Positions 12,301-24,413 of a stretch of 64,000 nt of DNA are shown here, one piece after another. The position numbers were made by a program, and so were the translations under genes. A model generated the notes under the pieces. The model did not search any database, was not told where the DNA came from, and was given only the letters and a program-made list of their open reading frames with translations. Each line of letters begins with the position of its first letter. The first letter of the stretch is position 1. The DNA comes from Chimonanthus salicifolius (lineage: Eukaryota; Streptophyta; Magnoliopsida; Laurales; Calycanthaceae). The stretch lies in assembly GCA_013350335.1 (NCBI GenBank), contig CM023539.1:30862631-30926630 (forward strand), read 5' to 3'.

Positions 12301-13277
12301 TTTTTTTTTTTTTAATGTTGGGTAAGAATTCATTCAAAAAGAGGAAGATAGCCCAAACTAATTACAGGATCAGGCCAAAAACAGCCTAAGATGACTGAAA
12401 AAATGGAAAGCCCGAAAAAGGGCCCAAACAAGCCCACAAACAAGCAAACAAACAAACACAGGCCAAATTAGTGATAGAGGTCTTGTGAGAAACTACCCGA
12501 GCCGCCAATACAAGTAATCTTTGAGCAATCATGGCCGAAAAGCTTGACGAGGGCCCTGATGGCCCAAACATGGCCATGGAGGGGCCAAAACGTAATGGAG
12601 GAATGGTTAATCAGAGTAGTCAATTCCTCACAGAATAGTAAATATAAAAGAGGATGTCCAGACTGAATAAGAAGAAGCAAGATCTTTTGAATGAAGATCA
12701 GAGTATGCTGAGTGGAGTCCAAGCCCGTACAAGGAAGATAGTAGGCCCCTAGCATATCAGGAACAGTGCAATTATAAAGCACACCTAGCAAAGGACCAGC
12801 AGAAGTCTCAATCTAGGTGATAAGAAGACTTGGAGGAACTGGGTTCGTGGAGGGTGCGGGGGCTTGGCTGGAGTAGGATCAGGTGGAGGGAGGTCCCAAG
12901 AAGCTGAGAAAGCACCTCCAAGGTTCAAAAGGTCATCATTCGAGTAGAGAAAGAAAATGTGATTTATAATGTCATGGGAGATATTGATGCAGACCTGACC
13001 AGGATTACTGATAGAGTTCTTGAAGATCCTGGCATTCCTTTCACTCCAAATATGCCAGATCAAAGCATGTAGAGCAAGCATAGCAGCCAACTTCTCAAGA
13101 CGGCTCCCCATGGACTAAATCAACCAAGTAGAATCAATAAGGATGCAATTAGAGTGATGGGAGAATTGGAATTTTCTAAGCAAGGAATGTCAAGTAGTCT
13201 GAGTGAAACTGTATTGCAGAATATGATCATGAGACTCTCCATGGGCATCATAGAGCACGCAATGAAGATTCAAGGTT
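12301..13277 (-). pseudogene. 5'-truncated LINE (zf-RVT region and 3' UTR)
   Basis: Read on the - strand, 13277-12785 encodes the region after the reverse transcriptase of plant LINEs. It has a degenerate zf-RVT motif (CxLYDAHGESHDHI-like) and the downstream ALIWHIWSERNARIF block, with one in-frame stop. It continues into a 3' UTR ending GAATTCTTACCCAAC and an A-tail (T-run 12301-12314 on the + strand). The RT core and ORF1 are missing, as is normal for target-primed insertions cut short at the 5' end. Confidence 0.75.
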
Positions 13278-13289
13278 ATTTATTAGTTT

Positions 13290-14540
13290 TTTTTTTTTTT
13301 CTAATTGAATTTGTGTGAATTAGTGTTAAATGATGAAATTTTTATAAATATTTAATATTTTTTATAATTTATAATATTTTTATTCTTTAAACTTTTTTTT
13401 TTTAAATGGAGAGTGAATTGAAACGAGTTTCAAAAGAAAGCTTAAGAACAATATTTACGATGACCAAATCGATCTCAAAATTAAAAAATTAAAAATTAAA
13501 AATTAAAGTGATTTGGTATAGATCCTCCGATTAAACTATTACCAAATGTTTTGAACTGCCAATTGAAATGACTTATAAAAGGGAGCAGGATCTCAAAATC
13601 ACAAAAAAAAAAAAAAAAAAAGCCCCATGAAATAATTTAATGTCATCAAAATTTTAAAAACTTAAAATAAAGTGTTTCAATGCTATCCAAATTTTGCATG
13701 TTTAAACTTATTTTTAATCTTTAAATATTTTATCTTATTATAGACCGCTTTATTGTAGTGTGATGTGTCATTAAAATGGTTCAGACATAAATATGATATC
13801 AAATATATATCATTGATTAGATCATCAAAATTATTTTTTAAGTTGTCTAAATTTTTATAACTTTAAATTGTTTTTTAGTCTTAAGGTTCATTCATAAATA
13901 TAAGATTCTAAAAATCATCTTGATTAAATCGATAAAATTATGTTTATAAATTCTCAAAAAAAATAATATTTAAAATTTCAATTAATTTTTCAGTTAATAA
14001 ATTAAAACGTCTTGGCTAAATTCCAAGAATTTAATCCACTAAAATATGATAAAAAAATTATAGTAGCATTCAAATACCAAAATATTAATCTATAATGTTC
14101 CACACCCCCCGCCCTCCCACTTTATGAAATACGCATACTTTAATATGCACAGACTAACTAGTGTACAAAAATCTCTGCTCTCTAGACGGGCATTGCAACT
14201 TATCCAACACAAACTACAGAAAGAAAGAAAGAAAACTTTCACTGAATACCGCATTACCATAGATTAGCCTCTATCCTAAGAGTAGGGGTGAAACTTAAGA
14301 ATGGAATTTTAATCAGATTGGCATGACATGCTTGAATTTTAATTAGATCTACAAATGACATAATTTAATTTGATTTAAGTGTATTAAGTTATAAAATAAC
14401 ATTCAAATTGAATCAGATCAGAAATCGACTCAAATTGAATTAAATAATTTAAGTTAGCAATTCGAATTCAATAATTTTTAACATGAATTAAATTAAATTT
14501 ATAAAAACTCAATTTAAATTTCAACGTAGACCAATTTTCT
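13290..14540. other. AT-rich spacer between the duplicated zinc-finger genes
   Basis: Poly-A/T runs and A-rich simple sequence (13490-13620), a short GAAA microsatellite (14219-14234) and 'aattgaat' low-complexity DNA (14290-14530). No gene can be supported. Confidence 0.5.
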
Positions 14541-14559
14541 CCAACGTGAGCAGCAATTC

Positions 14560-14954
14560 GTGTTTATCTCTTTGCACTCACTGGACAAGAAATTTCTATT
14601 TCCATAGCACGGAAGCACAGAAATTTCTTGGAAGCGCGGCCACGCTGCCGAGTCAAGAGACTCTTATTACCTGTGCGAGTGGAGACCGAACTTCCAACAC
14701 GTACACGCTTACGTATTTCCAAGGCGGCAACTCGGTTACCAAATTCTTTATGATTCCGTCCCTATTTACACCATGGCCCACGTTGCACAACTCATAAAAT
14801 ATAACGGTAAGAGGGTCGTTTGGTCATTTTGCCGATGGCACTAGAATAGCTAGACCGACTTGCAATGCAAGCAACCAAACCCTTATAAATTATTACAAAG
14901 AGTCGTAGGTTCTCTCACCTTCCACATTCTTAGTCGAGGCATTCACTTGAATCT
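14560..14954 (+). promoter_or_regulatory. Promoter of zinc-finger gene copy 2
   Basis: Similar to the promoter of copy 1, with conserved 'tacacgcttacgtat', 'ctcataaaatataa' and 'gcaagcaacca' blocks in order. The TATA box (TATAAAT) is at 14884-14890, ~195 bp before the start codon. The ACGCGT core of copy 1 reads ACACGT here, while a GCGCGG core occurs further upstream, near 14633. The two copies may therefore differ in CAMTA-type input; this is inference. Confidence 0.55.
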
Positions 14955-15056
14955 ATGCAAATCTTGTTCCAAACTTCTTACTCTTGCATCCAACTCTTGT
15001 TTGTTCTCTTAATCTCGACTATATTCCACTCATATCCGAGTGTACCTATCAATTAA
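14955..15056 (+). promoter_or_regulatory. Upstream ORF (33 codons) in the predicted 5' leader of zinc-finger copy 2
   Basis: An ATG at 14955 opens a 33-codon frame rich in hydrophobic residues. It stops at 15054-15056, 24 nt before the main start at 15081. It lies downstream of the TATA box, so it should be in the mRNA leader. In copy 1 the aligned triplet is ATC, so the uORF is absent there. Such a uORF would normally lower translation of the main frame. Confidence 0.55.
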
Positions 15057-15080
15057 TTCAAGTTCAAGTAAGCAGTAAAT

Positions 15081-15605
15081 ATGGTTATGTTGAAGAGATT
15101 GAGAGAAATAGAAGAAAGTGAAGAAGAGATGGACACAATAAGAACGGCAAATTTTCTAGTTTTACTCTCTCGTGGAGATAGTGATGGTAGCATGGTGCAT
15201 CCTGAAAGTCCGGAGACAGAGCCAGTGCCACCTCTGCCATCGACGTCGAGCGGGGTTTTCGAGTGCAAGACATGCAATCGGCAGTTTTCATCGTTCCAGG
15301 CTCTCGGCGGCCATAGAACCAGTCACAAGAAGGCGAGGACAATTGAAGATAGTTACAACCAGAAGAATTCAACGTCGAAGCACAAATCCCATGGGTGTTC
15401 GATATGCGGTTTGGAGTTTGCAATGGGGCAGGCTTTGGGCGGGCACATGACGATCCACAGGAATGCTGCTGAAAAATTTTCTGATGAGAACAAGTGTGGG
15501 AGCAACAAGGCCCTGTGCTTGGACCACAACTCATCATCTTCAGATGGTGAACCGGTGTTTTTGTTTGGGATGGTCCTTGGAAGAAAGATGTCAACCGTCC
15601 ACTGA
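15081..15605 (+). CDS. C2H2 zinc-finger protein, ZAT-like (C1-2i type), tandem copy 2
   Basis: An intronless 174-codon paralogue of the gene at 10407, of equal length and without gaps at the ends. Both fingers keep all zinc ligands (C62, C65, H78, H82; C106, C109, H122, H126) and the QALGGH cores. The L-box-like [10 protein letters not shown] and the odd C-terminal [17 protein letters not shown] tail are also conserved. Differences cluster in the acidic linker (33-58) and in finger 2, where the third helix position reads HMTIH instead of HMRIH; this might alter DNA contact. Expected role: nuclear, stress-responsive transcriptional regulator. The high similarity and shared promoter indicate a fairly recent tandem duplication. 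Both frames are intact, so both copies are probably functional. Confidence 0.9.
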   Translation: MVMLKRLREIEESEEEMDTIRTANFLVLLSRGDSDGSMVHPESPETEPVPPLPSTSSGVFECKTCNRQFSSFQALGGHRTSHKKARTIEDSYNQKNSTSKHKSHGCSICGLEFAMGQALGGHMTIHRNAAEKFSDENKCGSNKALCLDHNSSSSDGEPVFLFGMVLGRKMSTVH

Positions 15606-16700
15606 AATATGGTTATTATTGTTATTTTTATTTTTTCATGAACCTTCTGAATGATGTACTTTTTTAAGTTTTTTACCTTTACATTTATTCGTTCTTTTTG
15701 TTGTTCTTCTAAAATTTTATGAGAATCGATTGTAATTTTTGATAATTAATTTTGAATATCTTTTCATTCATCTAAACATAAGAAACAAGGATATAATTGC
15801 CCCAAAAATAGTGTGATTTTCCAATTTCAGTAATTTATATATTTATCATTTCACTCTACTTAGTCCATATGATAATTGATAATTAATAACATTAAAAATT
15901 ATCCATTGCTTGAGACTGGATGATGCAGATAAAGAGGACTGGATCGGTAAACTCATTTTTAATATAGGTATAGATTGAAGAGGTTTGACCTACTCAATAA
16001 ATAGGTAGGAGACTCAACTTAAATCAAAACCTATCTAAATTGTTTCTAAGTTTAATTAGAATTGAACAAGTATTAAGTTTTTAAAATTTATCATCATCAT
16101 TACAAACTATTCACTCTATCAATATAGAATAGATTTGAGAAATTATTTTCATAAGTCTTTTGTCTGCCCGACGCCTGTTTGGTTGAGCCTACTTATAACA
16201 ATTAGTCCTTACCAATTTTAATATTAAGTTTGTAAAAATATTTAAAAAAAATCACATGGTCTGGCGCACATTTCGAAGACACTTGATGAGAAAATTTGAA
16301 TTTTCAAGTTTGATTTTTTTTTTTTTTTTAAATATCATCTTATCTAAACAAACTTCCAAGAAAAGTTCCAAGACTAAAATCATACAAGTGAATAAACTTT
16401 TAAGTTAAATAAAAAAAATAAACTATCAACATTTAAATTAGACCACTTTGTAAAGGCAATTGGAGAGCATATTGTCTAGATCATGTGAATTCTTATGTTT
16501 TAAAAAAAATACTATCATGTGATTCAAATGTTCTTTTACGAATACAATGAAATCTTAAATAAACACACATTTAAAAAATCGTTAGAAATTAATAATGTTT
16601 GTCATAATTTGACATAACATGATAATTATTTAGACTATTCTTCTATTTTGATAATAATAGTTAGATCGTTCATCTATCACAATGATTAAGCAAGCATTAC
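15606..16700. other. Intergenic, nothing recognised
   Basis: 3' flank of copy 2, then AT-rich DNA with a T-run at 16315-16329. No gene or bounded repeat could be supported. Confidence 0.5.
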
Positions 16701-17700
16701 ACGCTATCTTGATTATTAACTTAAATTAATTATCCATCTTGACTGACTAATGAGGACATCACAACTAAAATCATGTAGCAAATTGAAAATCCATAAAGAA
16801 GTGAGACTAAAAATTGAAGAATATGTCCAATTGGAAATCAAATCGCATGTAGAATTTATGGTGTCAAATGGGTCCATATTGGCTTTCTTTGGGGCCCAAA
16901 TGTGCAAATTAATTGGGTCATTGGTTTGGTTATTGGGTCATTGGCGTGATTTTATCTTTAAATGTTTGTATCTTATTGTAATCTACTAAAAGAGACCCAA
17001 ATCAGCCCAAGGAAGTGGTTCATTTGTTGAGCACAAGGAAGAGTGACGAGATGAGAAGAAAACATGGGATTATTTATATAATTTTTATTTTTATTTTTAT
17101 TTTATACAGAACACATGTCACTTAGGGATTTGACAAAAAAATATAGTGTAACTTTAGGCATATTTTATGTATTAAACGATATTAGATTTCATAAAATTGA
17201 ATTAATTAGAAAGCTTACTCAATAACATTCTCAACAAATCTAAATTTATACAATTTCTAAATACGTATACAAAGTCATGACCAGTTTTATAAAAGGTGGG
17301 CACAAATATTCTATTTTTTTCAGTCTCAAAATCCTAAAAATAAAGGGCTTGGGCACAAATTGAAAACACATCCAGTTTGCCTAGAGCAAGTAAGTTTGGT
17401 TCTTTTGATTTCTAATTGAATTTTATATTGAATTAGTTTAATTTATGCATATTGTTTATCAAATTTTTTATTTTAATTTGATTGTCAAATTGTTGCATTC
17501 GGCCATATCATATTATTTTAAATTTAATTCCATGATTCGATTTAGGTCTCAATCGAATTTTTAATTTCATTAATGAATCTTGCATAGTGTCAATCTTCCT
17601 AGTGAGATTTGAGCCTAATTCATTTTTCTACGAGCGAAATTGGTTTGGGTAATCGACCAAAGCGTCGGATTTTCTCCTAACAAGAGTTTGATGCGCCATA
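16700..17700 (+). repeat. Possible large LTR remnant
   Basis: The 17390-17650 portion ('ttcttttgatttctaattgaattttatattgaatta', then a 'tttgagcct' block) resembles 53110-53290, which ends at a convincing LTR/PBS junction. I see no ends or target duplication here, so this is a tentative relative of that LTR. The 79-codon frame at 16750 is not supported as a gene. Confidence 0.25.
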
Positions 17701-18129
17701 CTGAAATTGGAAATTCTTAGATCTAAATCTCCTATATTCGGTTTGTAGAAACTAAACCTAAACTTTTATTTTACTCAAGACTTGTGGAAGAGTGCAAGAA
17801 AAGAACTTTGTAGTTTCAACCGTAGACTTCATTATTGACTCTCATAAATTCGGTCCTTGGTTTATATTCATCAAGAATTTAGACTAGTCCAATATATCCA
17901 GGTTGTTCATTAGTCCTAATCATGTATTATGGCTTATGACAGCCTAATCTTATAGTGGGACATTCATTTACTTCATTAGACTTTTGAACTTATATTAATT
18001 TTTTATAAGATGGTCTACTGGAAATTGTACAAGTAAAATTGTTGGCATTAAATACAAATAGTTGGTGATATAATGGTAAAGTTGCAATTTACTATAGTAA
18101 GAAAGATTTGAGACAAAATATGACTTTTC

Positions 18130-18416
18130 TAAACACCCCAAATATATATGCCGAATTTTCGGCCGAATTTTGTTCTCGGCCAAAAATTTTCTCTCTCCTC
18201 ATTTTTTTTTTTTGAAATCTTGGTGGTTTTTTTTTGAAAAAATAAAAAAAGGCTGTTTTAAAAAAAAATTAAAAAATAAAAATCGGCCGACATTTGGCTG
18301 AGATCTCGGCCAAACTTTTCTCTCTCTGTCCGATATGTATAGTATCGGCCGAACTGTATCGGCGTTCGAAAACCGATACAATTAGGTCGATATGCACAAT
18401 GTCAGCCGAATTTTTG

Positions 18417-18420
<4 letters not shown>
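18130..18420. repeat. Short repeats rich in CGGCCGA
   Basis: GGCCGAA/CGGCCAAA motifs recur. 'tctcggccaaa..ttttctctctc' occurs twice (18173, 18303), and 'cgatat..atcggccga' makes small palindromes. It is next to a TA microsatellite. The nature is unknown; a decayed MITE is possible. Confidence 0.35.

Positions 18421-18495
<75 letters not shown>
18421..18495. repeat. (TA)n microsatellite
   Basis: An uninterrupted TA dinucleotide run of 75 nt. Open frames with tandem YI repeats here are artefacts of this run. Confidence 0.98.
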
Positions 18496-18498
<3 letters not shown>

Positions 18499-18699
18499 AG
18501 AGAAACGAGGTTTCTTTGCCAGAAAGGAGGTAAAACAGGAGATTCGTTGAGATAAAAATCACGCCGTGCTTTTGGCCCATTTATCCTATTGCCAGGATTG
18601 CTGCCTCCATATCGGATCACTCGGCTACCAAACCGCTAATGGGCCCTCAGTTTTCTGGCATCGAATCGAGCCTCACAGGTGTCCGGTAGGAGAGGTAGG

Positions 18700-18905
18700 G
18701 AGGGTTCGTATTGAACTTATTGCCAGAATGTACCTAAATCAGTAGTGATTTCGAGCTCCGAAGGAGGTTGATAGCTCAGGTCGATGTCTATGCATATTCG
18801 GGCGTATAGCAGCTTCGATATTCTCTCAATATGTCAGCAGTTTTCCATGGATTCCTATGCCTCTTGCTATTGCAAAGAGAATTTCTGACCTCCACAGCTC
18901 CGAAA
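18700..18905 (-). pseudogene. DUF4283-like fragment of a LINE ORF1-type protein
   Basis: On the - strand a segment reads LFAIARGIGI-like, followed after a stop by RICIDIDLS. This pair (A-x-G-x-G-I-P block, then the R-I-x-V-D-I-D-L block) is characteristic of the DUF4283 domain found in ORF1 of plant LINEs. Stops interrupt it. It faces opposite to the LINE that starts near 19195, so it belongs to a different insertion. Confidence 0.4.
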
Positions 18906-19788
18906 GAAGAGGAAAGAAGAAAACAGAATGGAAGAAAATGGATGGAGAGAGGCAATAAAACTGTTTGACAATACGCTTTAATGGAGCTGTTTGAAAGTGG
19001 GTGTTGTTAGTTGTATCAACTTCAGAACCTTCATGCACCAGTCATGGGCTGGTCATAGCAATGCTTGCTTTAAGGCTTATATATATATAACCTCTGTTTC
19101 ACCGATAGCAAAAACATTATTGTCGTACTAATCTGAATATGACATCTATACAGTTTTGCATTTATAATCATATATTTCGCATTTGATTCTAAATGCAGTA
19201 TTTAACTCTTCTATTCAGGATTTGATTGGTTGGAACTCCGTGAGCCTCTCCTTTGCTAGTAAGCTCGAGCTACTGAAATCAACCATTAACAATCTTCGTA
19301 TTGTTGTGATTGGCTCGAATCAACAAAGAAAGCACTGAGATTTTATCTTCAGAAAATCAAGGAGTTTCGTGGGTTTTGGGGGAATCCTAATCTCCAACTT
19401 AATTGCATATAGCAATAAGGATTTTTTTAGCTAGGAAAAAGGAGATAATATTGGCATGTATTTGAATGCATGGGCTGGACGTTTGCTTGTTGCGGATAGT
19501 TGTATGCGTGAAGTGCAAATATATAGGACTCGATATACATGCTGGATTCCGCATGTAATGAAGAGTTGTATATGCGTTGTGACTTCCGTATGTGGTGGAG
19601 TCATTTGGAGTCATTTTGCATGCAAAGAATACACCAACTCATGCGTTTGAAAGGCCTTTTATAAGGGATCTTTGCCCGCACGCTTGTGTGCCTTTGTTGG
19701 CCAAAAACGACACGCCATACAAGAAAGACCGACCAATGAAAATGTGAGTAGAGTGTGGGGTAGCACATGGTAAATGCATGGAAGTAGA

Positions 19789-22015
19789 GCTTCTTTTAAT
19801 TTAAATTTAACTCGCAAGCGCACGAACTAATTAATAGTGAAGTAAATGAATGTAAGGTCGTATATAAGGAAAATTAACAAAATATATGTATGGAAATAAA
19901 AATGGTACCATTAAAGTAACGTGATTTAAAAAAATGAAATTTTGGGATTTAAGCATCATAAATTTTCTAAAACATGGAGTCATAATCTTAACTTAGCAAA
20001 ATTCTAGATTTAGATATCCAATATTTAATTAATTATCTAACTTTGGAATTTAACAAAATATGAGATCTAATTTTATCATACAAACTATTGATTTATAAAT
20101 TTGATTAAAATGGAGGAGTGAATTAAATAACCTCAATCTAATTTAAAATGCAATGTTAAGAAACAAATAAAATATTTCTAACCTAGTTTCATCATTTCAA
20201 GGATTTTTATAAATAAATAAAAGAATAAAAAAAAATACATAGTTTACAATAGAATTGAGACAAGTATCTAAGGCGGCATGTTATCTCATTTAAAAATAAT
20301 ATCATGACCTAGACTATGAAATCCTCTAAAATTATTAAATATAAATTCAAGTTTAGCATTTATTAAAATTCTAATTAGAAAAATTACGATGTCCATTCAT
20401 TTAGAATTTTTCAATTCAAGCCTTAGGCATGAGCGGGATTTACGCTAACGTTTTCCAATTCTAAAATAAATTGTTCTTAAAAAAAACTTTACACTGAAAA
20501 AGTCGAGTTCCACCGATCCTAACATTGGTTCTACTTTTCCTTGAAAATTTATTAAAATAACATTTTTCATAACATTAATAAGAAGAATTAAAATAAAATT
20601 AAAACCATCATCATATCATATCATATCAAATAATTTGGAAGACCATACATCTAATAAAACTACCATGAATTTCATTTAAAAATTAGTATATAAGAAAATA
20701 CAATTCTTTGGAACTTATTACATAAAAATAAAATAAATGATTTACAAGAAATCAAATATTTTTCTCTGTCATTTAGCCGTCCAAATTTAGCCCCTTCAAT
20801 GCCTTGCTCGATTCACCATTCAATGGACCCAAAGCAATCAATTTATAGGAGTGAGAAGATGTGAAATAAGGCAAGTCACATGGGACCCATTCAATTTCTA
20901 GCCTTAGCCGATTGTTTCCTTTTTTCTTGTCTCATTCGGTCACATCTCAACAAACCCACCATCTTCTTCCTTCTATTTTCATAGAAGGTTCAAGCTGGCA
21001 AATCTTACCTTCTTCTCTTTACTCGGTTCAAAATCTTCTTTTTTCTACCTTTCTATTCTTTCTTTTAATCATCCACATCACTTTCCTCTTTATTTTCATT
21101 CACATAAGCAAATCTTCTCCTTTAGTTGGTAGATCGACCAGCACCTTTCTTTTCTTATTTTTTTTTTCTTTCCTGGCTTTCTAAAACCCATCATCTCTAC
21201 AACCTTCTTGCTAGCAGCCTTCCTTATTTTTCCATCGACAATAGAGCATAGCAAAGAGGAGTCCTTGTGATGGGATTTCCTTCCATTCTTCTTCTTCTTG
21301 TCAGCACATCCTCCACATTCGGGATTTTTATTTCCCTTTTTATTCCTTCTCAATCTCCTTCTTATCTTTGCTGAGTCATAAGGATTTGTCCCTCTCTGCT
21401 GTACAAGATTCAGCCAGCCGTTTATATCTACAGAGATTTGGCCGAATCCCTCTCTCTTGAAGATTTCATTCTATTCTGATGACCACTGTCCCAGCTAGCA
21501 CGTGGATTTTCTCTCTTCTGTGTTGGCATGATTAATGGGTGGATCAACAACCAGCTATTACGTGTGGGTCCCTTTTTTTAGTTTGGACAATAATATTGCC
21601 GATTGTTACAAATGTGTTGGCTCTTATAACCCACTTAGTTGACTGCAAATCTAATCTTTCATGGGTTTGCAAATGGGCATTGACTTTCAAGATGGAACAA
21701 TGGGCACATTGAAGATTTTGTAAAATTAACCACCTTTACAAAAAATATTAGAAAATGTATTATTTTAATTAAATTCTCATAATGGATTTGAATTAAAATA
21801 ATTTACAATGAATTCCAAAATTAGGAAGTAAAATTACAAACTTTCCAAATTCGACATTGTGGCCCACTTTCTCCAATTTTTATTCCAATTTCTTGTATTT
21901 TCCAAAATATTCTGCAAAACTCAAAAATATATTAAACATATCTAATATTTACAAAATAAAGACTAATTAATCTAATATATAAAAGGGCAAAATGGTAGTT
22001 TTACGGTGTTCATCA
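19789..22015 (-). repeat. 3' LTR of the Athila-like element
   Basis: Direct repeat of 31267-33492. On the - strand it starts TGATGAACACCG. The outer (left) end is slightly decayed: the TGTTGTG seen in the other LTR is replaced by GCTTC. A lysine-rich frame on the sense strand (near 21140-21353) is shared with the other LTR. Confidence 0.9.
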
Positions 22016-22032
22016 AATACCCCCAAACTTAG
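22016..22032 (-). other. Polypurine tract of the Athila-like element
   Basis: On the - strand AAGTTTGGGGGTATT lies immediately before the LTR start TGATGAAC, the expected place for plus-strand priming. Confidence 0.6.
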
Positions 22033-24413
22033 ATTTTGCTAGTCCTCAAGCAAAACTAATAAAAAATCCTAAACGACACTACCTTTGCTGGTACTCTCGA
22101 TTGCATTTAGCGTATACAACAAGCCTTTAAACCCCTAGCTCACCACTAGTGGATGAGTTATAGTCTCGTGAAGGCTTTCTGTGATGATACCCACAAACAT
22201 CGAATTTTTCAACAAAAACACAGACAAAAATCTAAATGTCATAGAACTCCAAAATTCTTTTTACAACACTTATACCTGGAGTGTTGTGTGTGATAGACAA
22301 TATTAAGACAATCTTTTTTTTCCAAATCGACACAAGTTTTATAACCACTATTGGAAAATGCGCTTTGACTTCAAATCTCACTAGATATATCTTTCAGAAA
22401 AACTAACGCTCAGAGTTTTGGGTTTATTTTCACTCAAGGTATATGTGAGCGGAATTTACGTATTCAAATCAAAATTCTCACATATGTATTAAACAAAGAC
22501 GGCACAGATGAAGAAAATAATTGATCTCATGAATAGATGCCACTTTCCTAAGAACGTTGAGTTAAACACCATTATTTCTCCTCCTCTATTCTCTACATGA
22601 AATACCTTATTTAGACTTAGGATCAATAGGACTTTCTAAAGGACGAAACGTGACTTAGAACCGGATCATATCAAAGAAGGGATAAAAGACTCTAAAAATT
22701 AATACTTTGATAAGAAAATGTTAGAGGTCTTCATATTATGACAGGGATATTTTTCGTCGAATATTTTTCACTTTTTTTTCTTCTTCAAAGTATTTATTTT
22801 TTATTTTTCAAATCTTCTTTTCTTTTCTCTTTCAACATCCCTTTTTGATGTATGGATGTTCCCAATTTTTTTTTTATTCTATCCAAAATTCTTCCCTAAC
22901 CTTTTCTCATATGAAAATAGGTCATAGATATAAATTTTGGCTCAAACTCCATGTCCGGAGTTGGGTATAGTAGGTATGGTTAGTAAATAAAAGAGGTTAT
23001 ATTAGGACTCAACTCGAGAACTATTAAGATGAAATGACTAAAATAGATGGCCTTGAAGGCTCTAACGGTCCAAAAATGGCATATATCCTATTCTAATCTT
23101 CATAAGATGATTTCTTTTATTCGAATAAATTCAGAAAAATTTCAGGTGTACTAACTCAAATTTGATGGCGTTCTCAGTAATATGACCAAATCAAGGATAA
23201 TGAGATCTCACAACGACTCAATGCGCTTATCAAATAAACAAGAGTTTACTTATAACCCTCAGAAGGATAGAATTACTCTAAAGCTCACTAAGTTTAAGTC
23301 TCTACCAGTATTCCTCTGGTAATCACTCAACTTATGAATATTTTTCTTTTTCGCACTAACATTAATATGGCTGTGTACATGTATTTTTGAGCATAAATCC
23401 TATAAAAATCTTTCTGGAAAAGTATGATATAAATATTTTTATTTAAGTCTTAATGTTAAAAATGTGACTATTTTTACGTCAGTTCGTCAAGACGCATGAT
23501 TTTATTATACCTAAATTGACAGTCTTGTTAAGTGCCAAGGAGTCTCAGCTTTTACTTACTCTACCCTTAAAAGATTAAGTCTGCCTCTCTCTGCTTAAGA
23601 AAACTATGACTCGTTTAACGTCAGATTGCCAAGACGTTTATAGTCCCCTAAGCGAAAATCAATAAATCTTTGGACACCAAGGAGTCTCAATCTTTCCAGA
23701 CTTACTTTACATTTGACTAAATCTAAATAAATTTGTCTATTTCCACTTATAGGCCTATGCTTTGCAGCTGTCACACAACGAACTCCTTGATCAAATATTA
23801 TTCCATTACAATTCCCACGTCCACATTTGTGACAGATTCCTAACCTCTTAGCTTTCCTCTTTGCAGCCAAAATGTTTCGAACACAAAGAGGTCTGGGTTG
23901 CTCCTTTTGGATTTCCAACTTCCTCACCATCATAGCTAAGGAAATGATTTTCCTACACAAGTCTGGGGGAACGTGTGTTCTAGACAGACACAATGTGAAC
24001 ACAAAAACTCGACCGTCTACGTGCATGACTCCTATCCAGTTCTTTAACGTCTGCTGGTCACAAAGGCAAAGATGGATGATGGATGCTGATTTTTTTAAAA
24101 AAAAAAATGGATGATAAATGACCTTAGTACCCCCAAATTTAAATTGAACATTGTCTGCAATGTTCCCTAATTTACACTGGCCAGGTGTAAAAGAAGAAAT
24201 ATTTTAGAAAATGAACAATAGGGGTTCAAACATACCGTGAAATGCATGAGGTGCGAAATAAACCAAATAAATAAATCCTAAACTGACTTGATGAAAACCT
24301 ATACTAAACATTGAATATTCAGATGGAGTCATACATAAACAGATGGATAGGTGGGTTTGGGTAATAGAAAGGATGAAGATGGGTAGGTGAGTAAATGGGT
24401 ATGGGTCCTTAAA
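22033..24413 (-). other. Region between integrase and 3' LTR of the Athila-like element
   Basis: About 2.4 kb follows the pol stop at 24414. In Athila elements an env-like frame may lie here. I see no env-like membrane protein, only one substantial frame (23604-24026, listed separately), T-rich tracts and an imperfect duplication (near 23478-23560 and 23618-23700, sharing 'caaggagtctca'). Confidence 0.6.
23604..24026 (-). CDS. Uncharacterised 140-aa frame downstream of integrase
   Basis: An ATG-started frame of 140 codons in sense orientation, between the pol stop and the 3' LTR. It is basic, with many R and K, and has a CHKCGRGNC cluster around residues 87-95 plus further C/H residues (for example RCVTAAKH), which might bind a metal. 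There is no signal peptide or membrane segment, so it does not look like the env-like ORF of Athila. It could be a captured gene piece, a lineage-specific extra ORF, or chance. I do not recognise the protein. Confidence 0.35.
   Translation of the reverse strand: MHVDGRVFVFTLCLSRTHVPPDLCRKIISLAMMVRKLEIQKEQPRPLCVRNILAAKRKAKRLGICHKCGRGNCNGIIFDQGVRCVTAAKHRPISGNRQIYLDLVKCKVSLERLRLLGVQRFIDFRLGDYKRLGNLTLNES

Noticed and set aside
16750..16989. Possible small gene of 79 codons
   Set aside because: No recognisable domain, no promoter or splice context, and an open antisense frame of similar length overlaps it.
18269..18620. Several frames with long YIYIYI repeats
   Set aside because: They are translations of the (TA)n microsatellite at 18421-18495.
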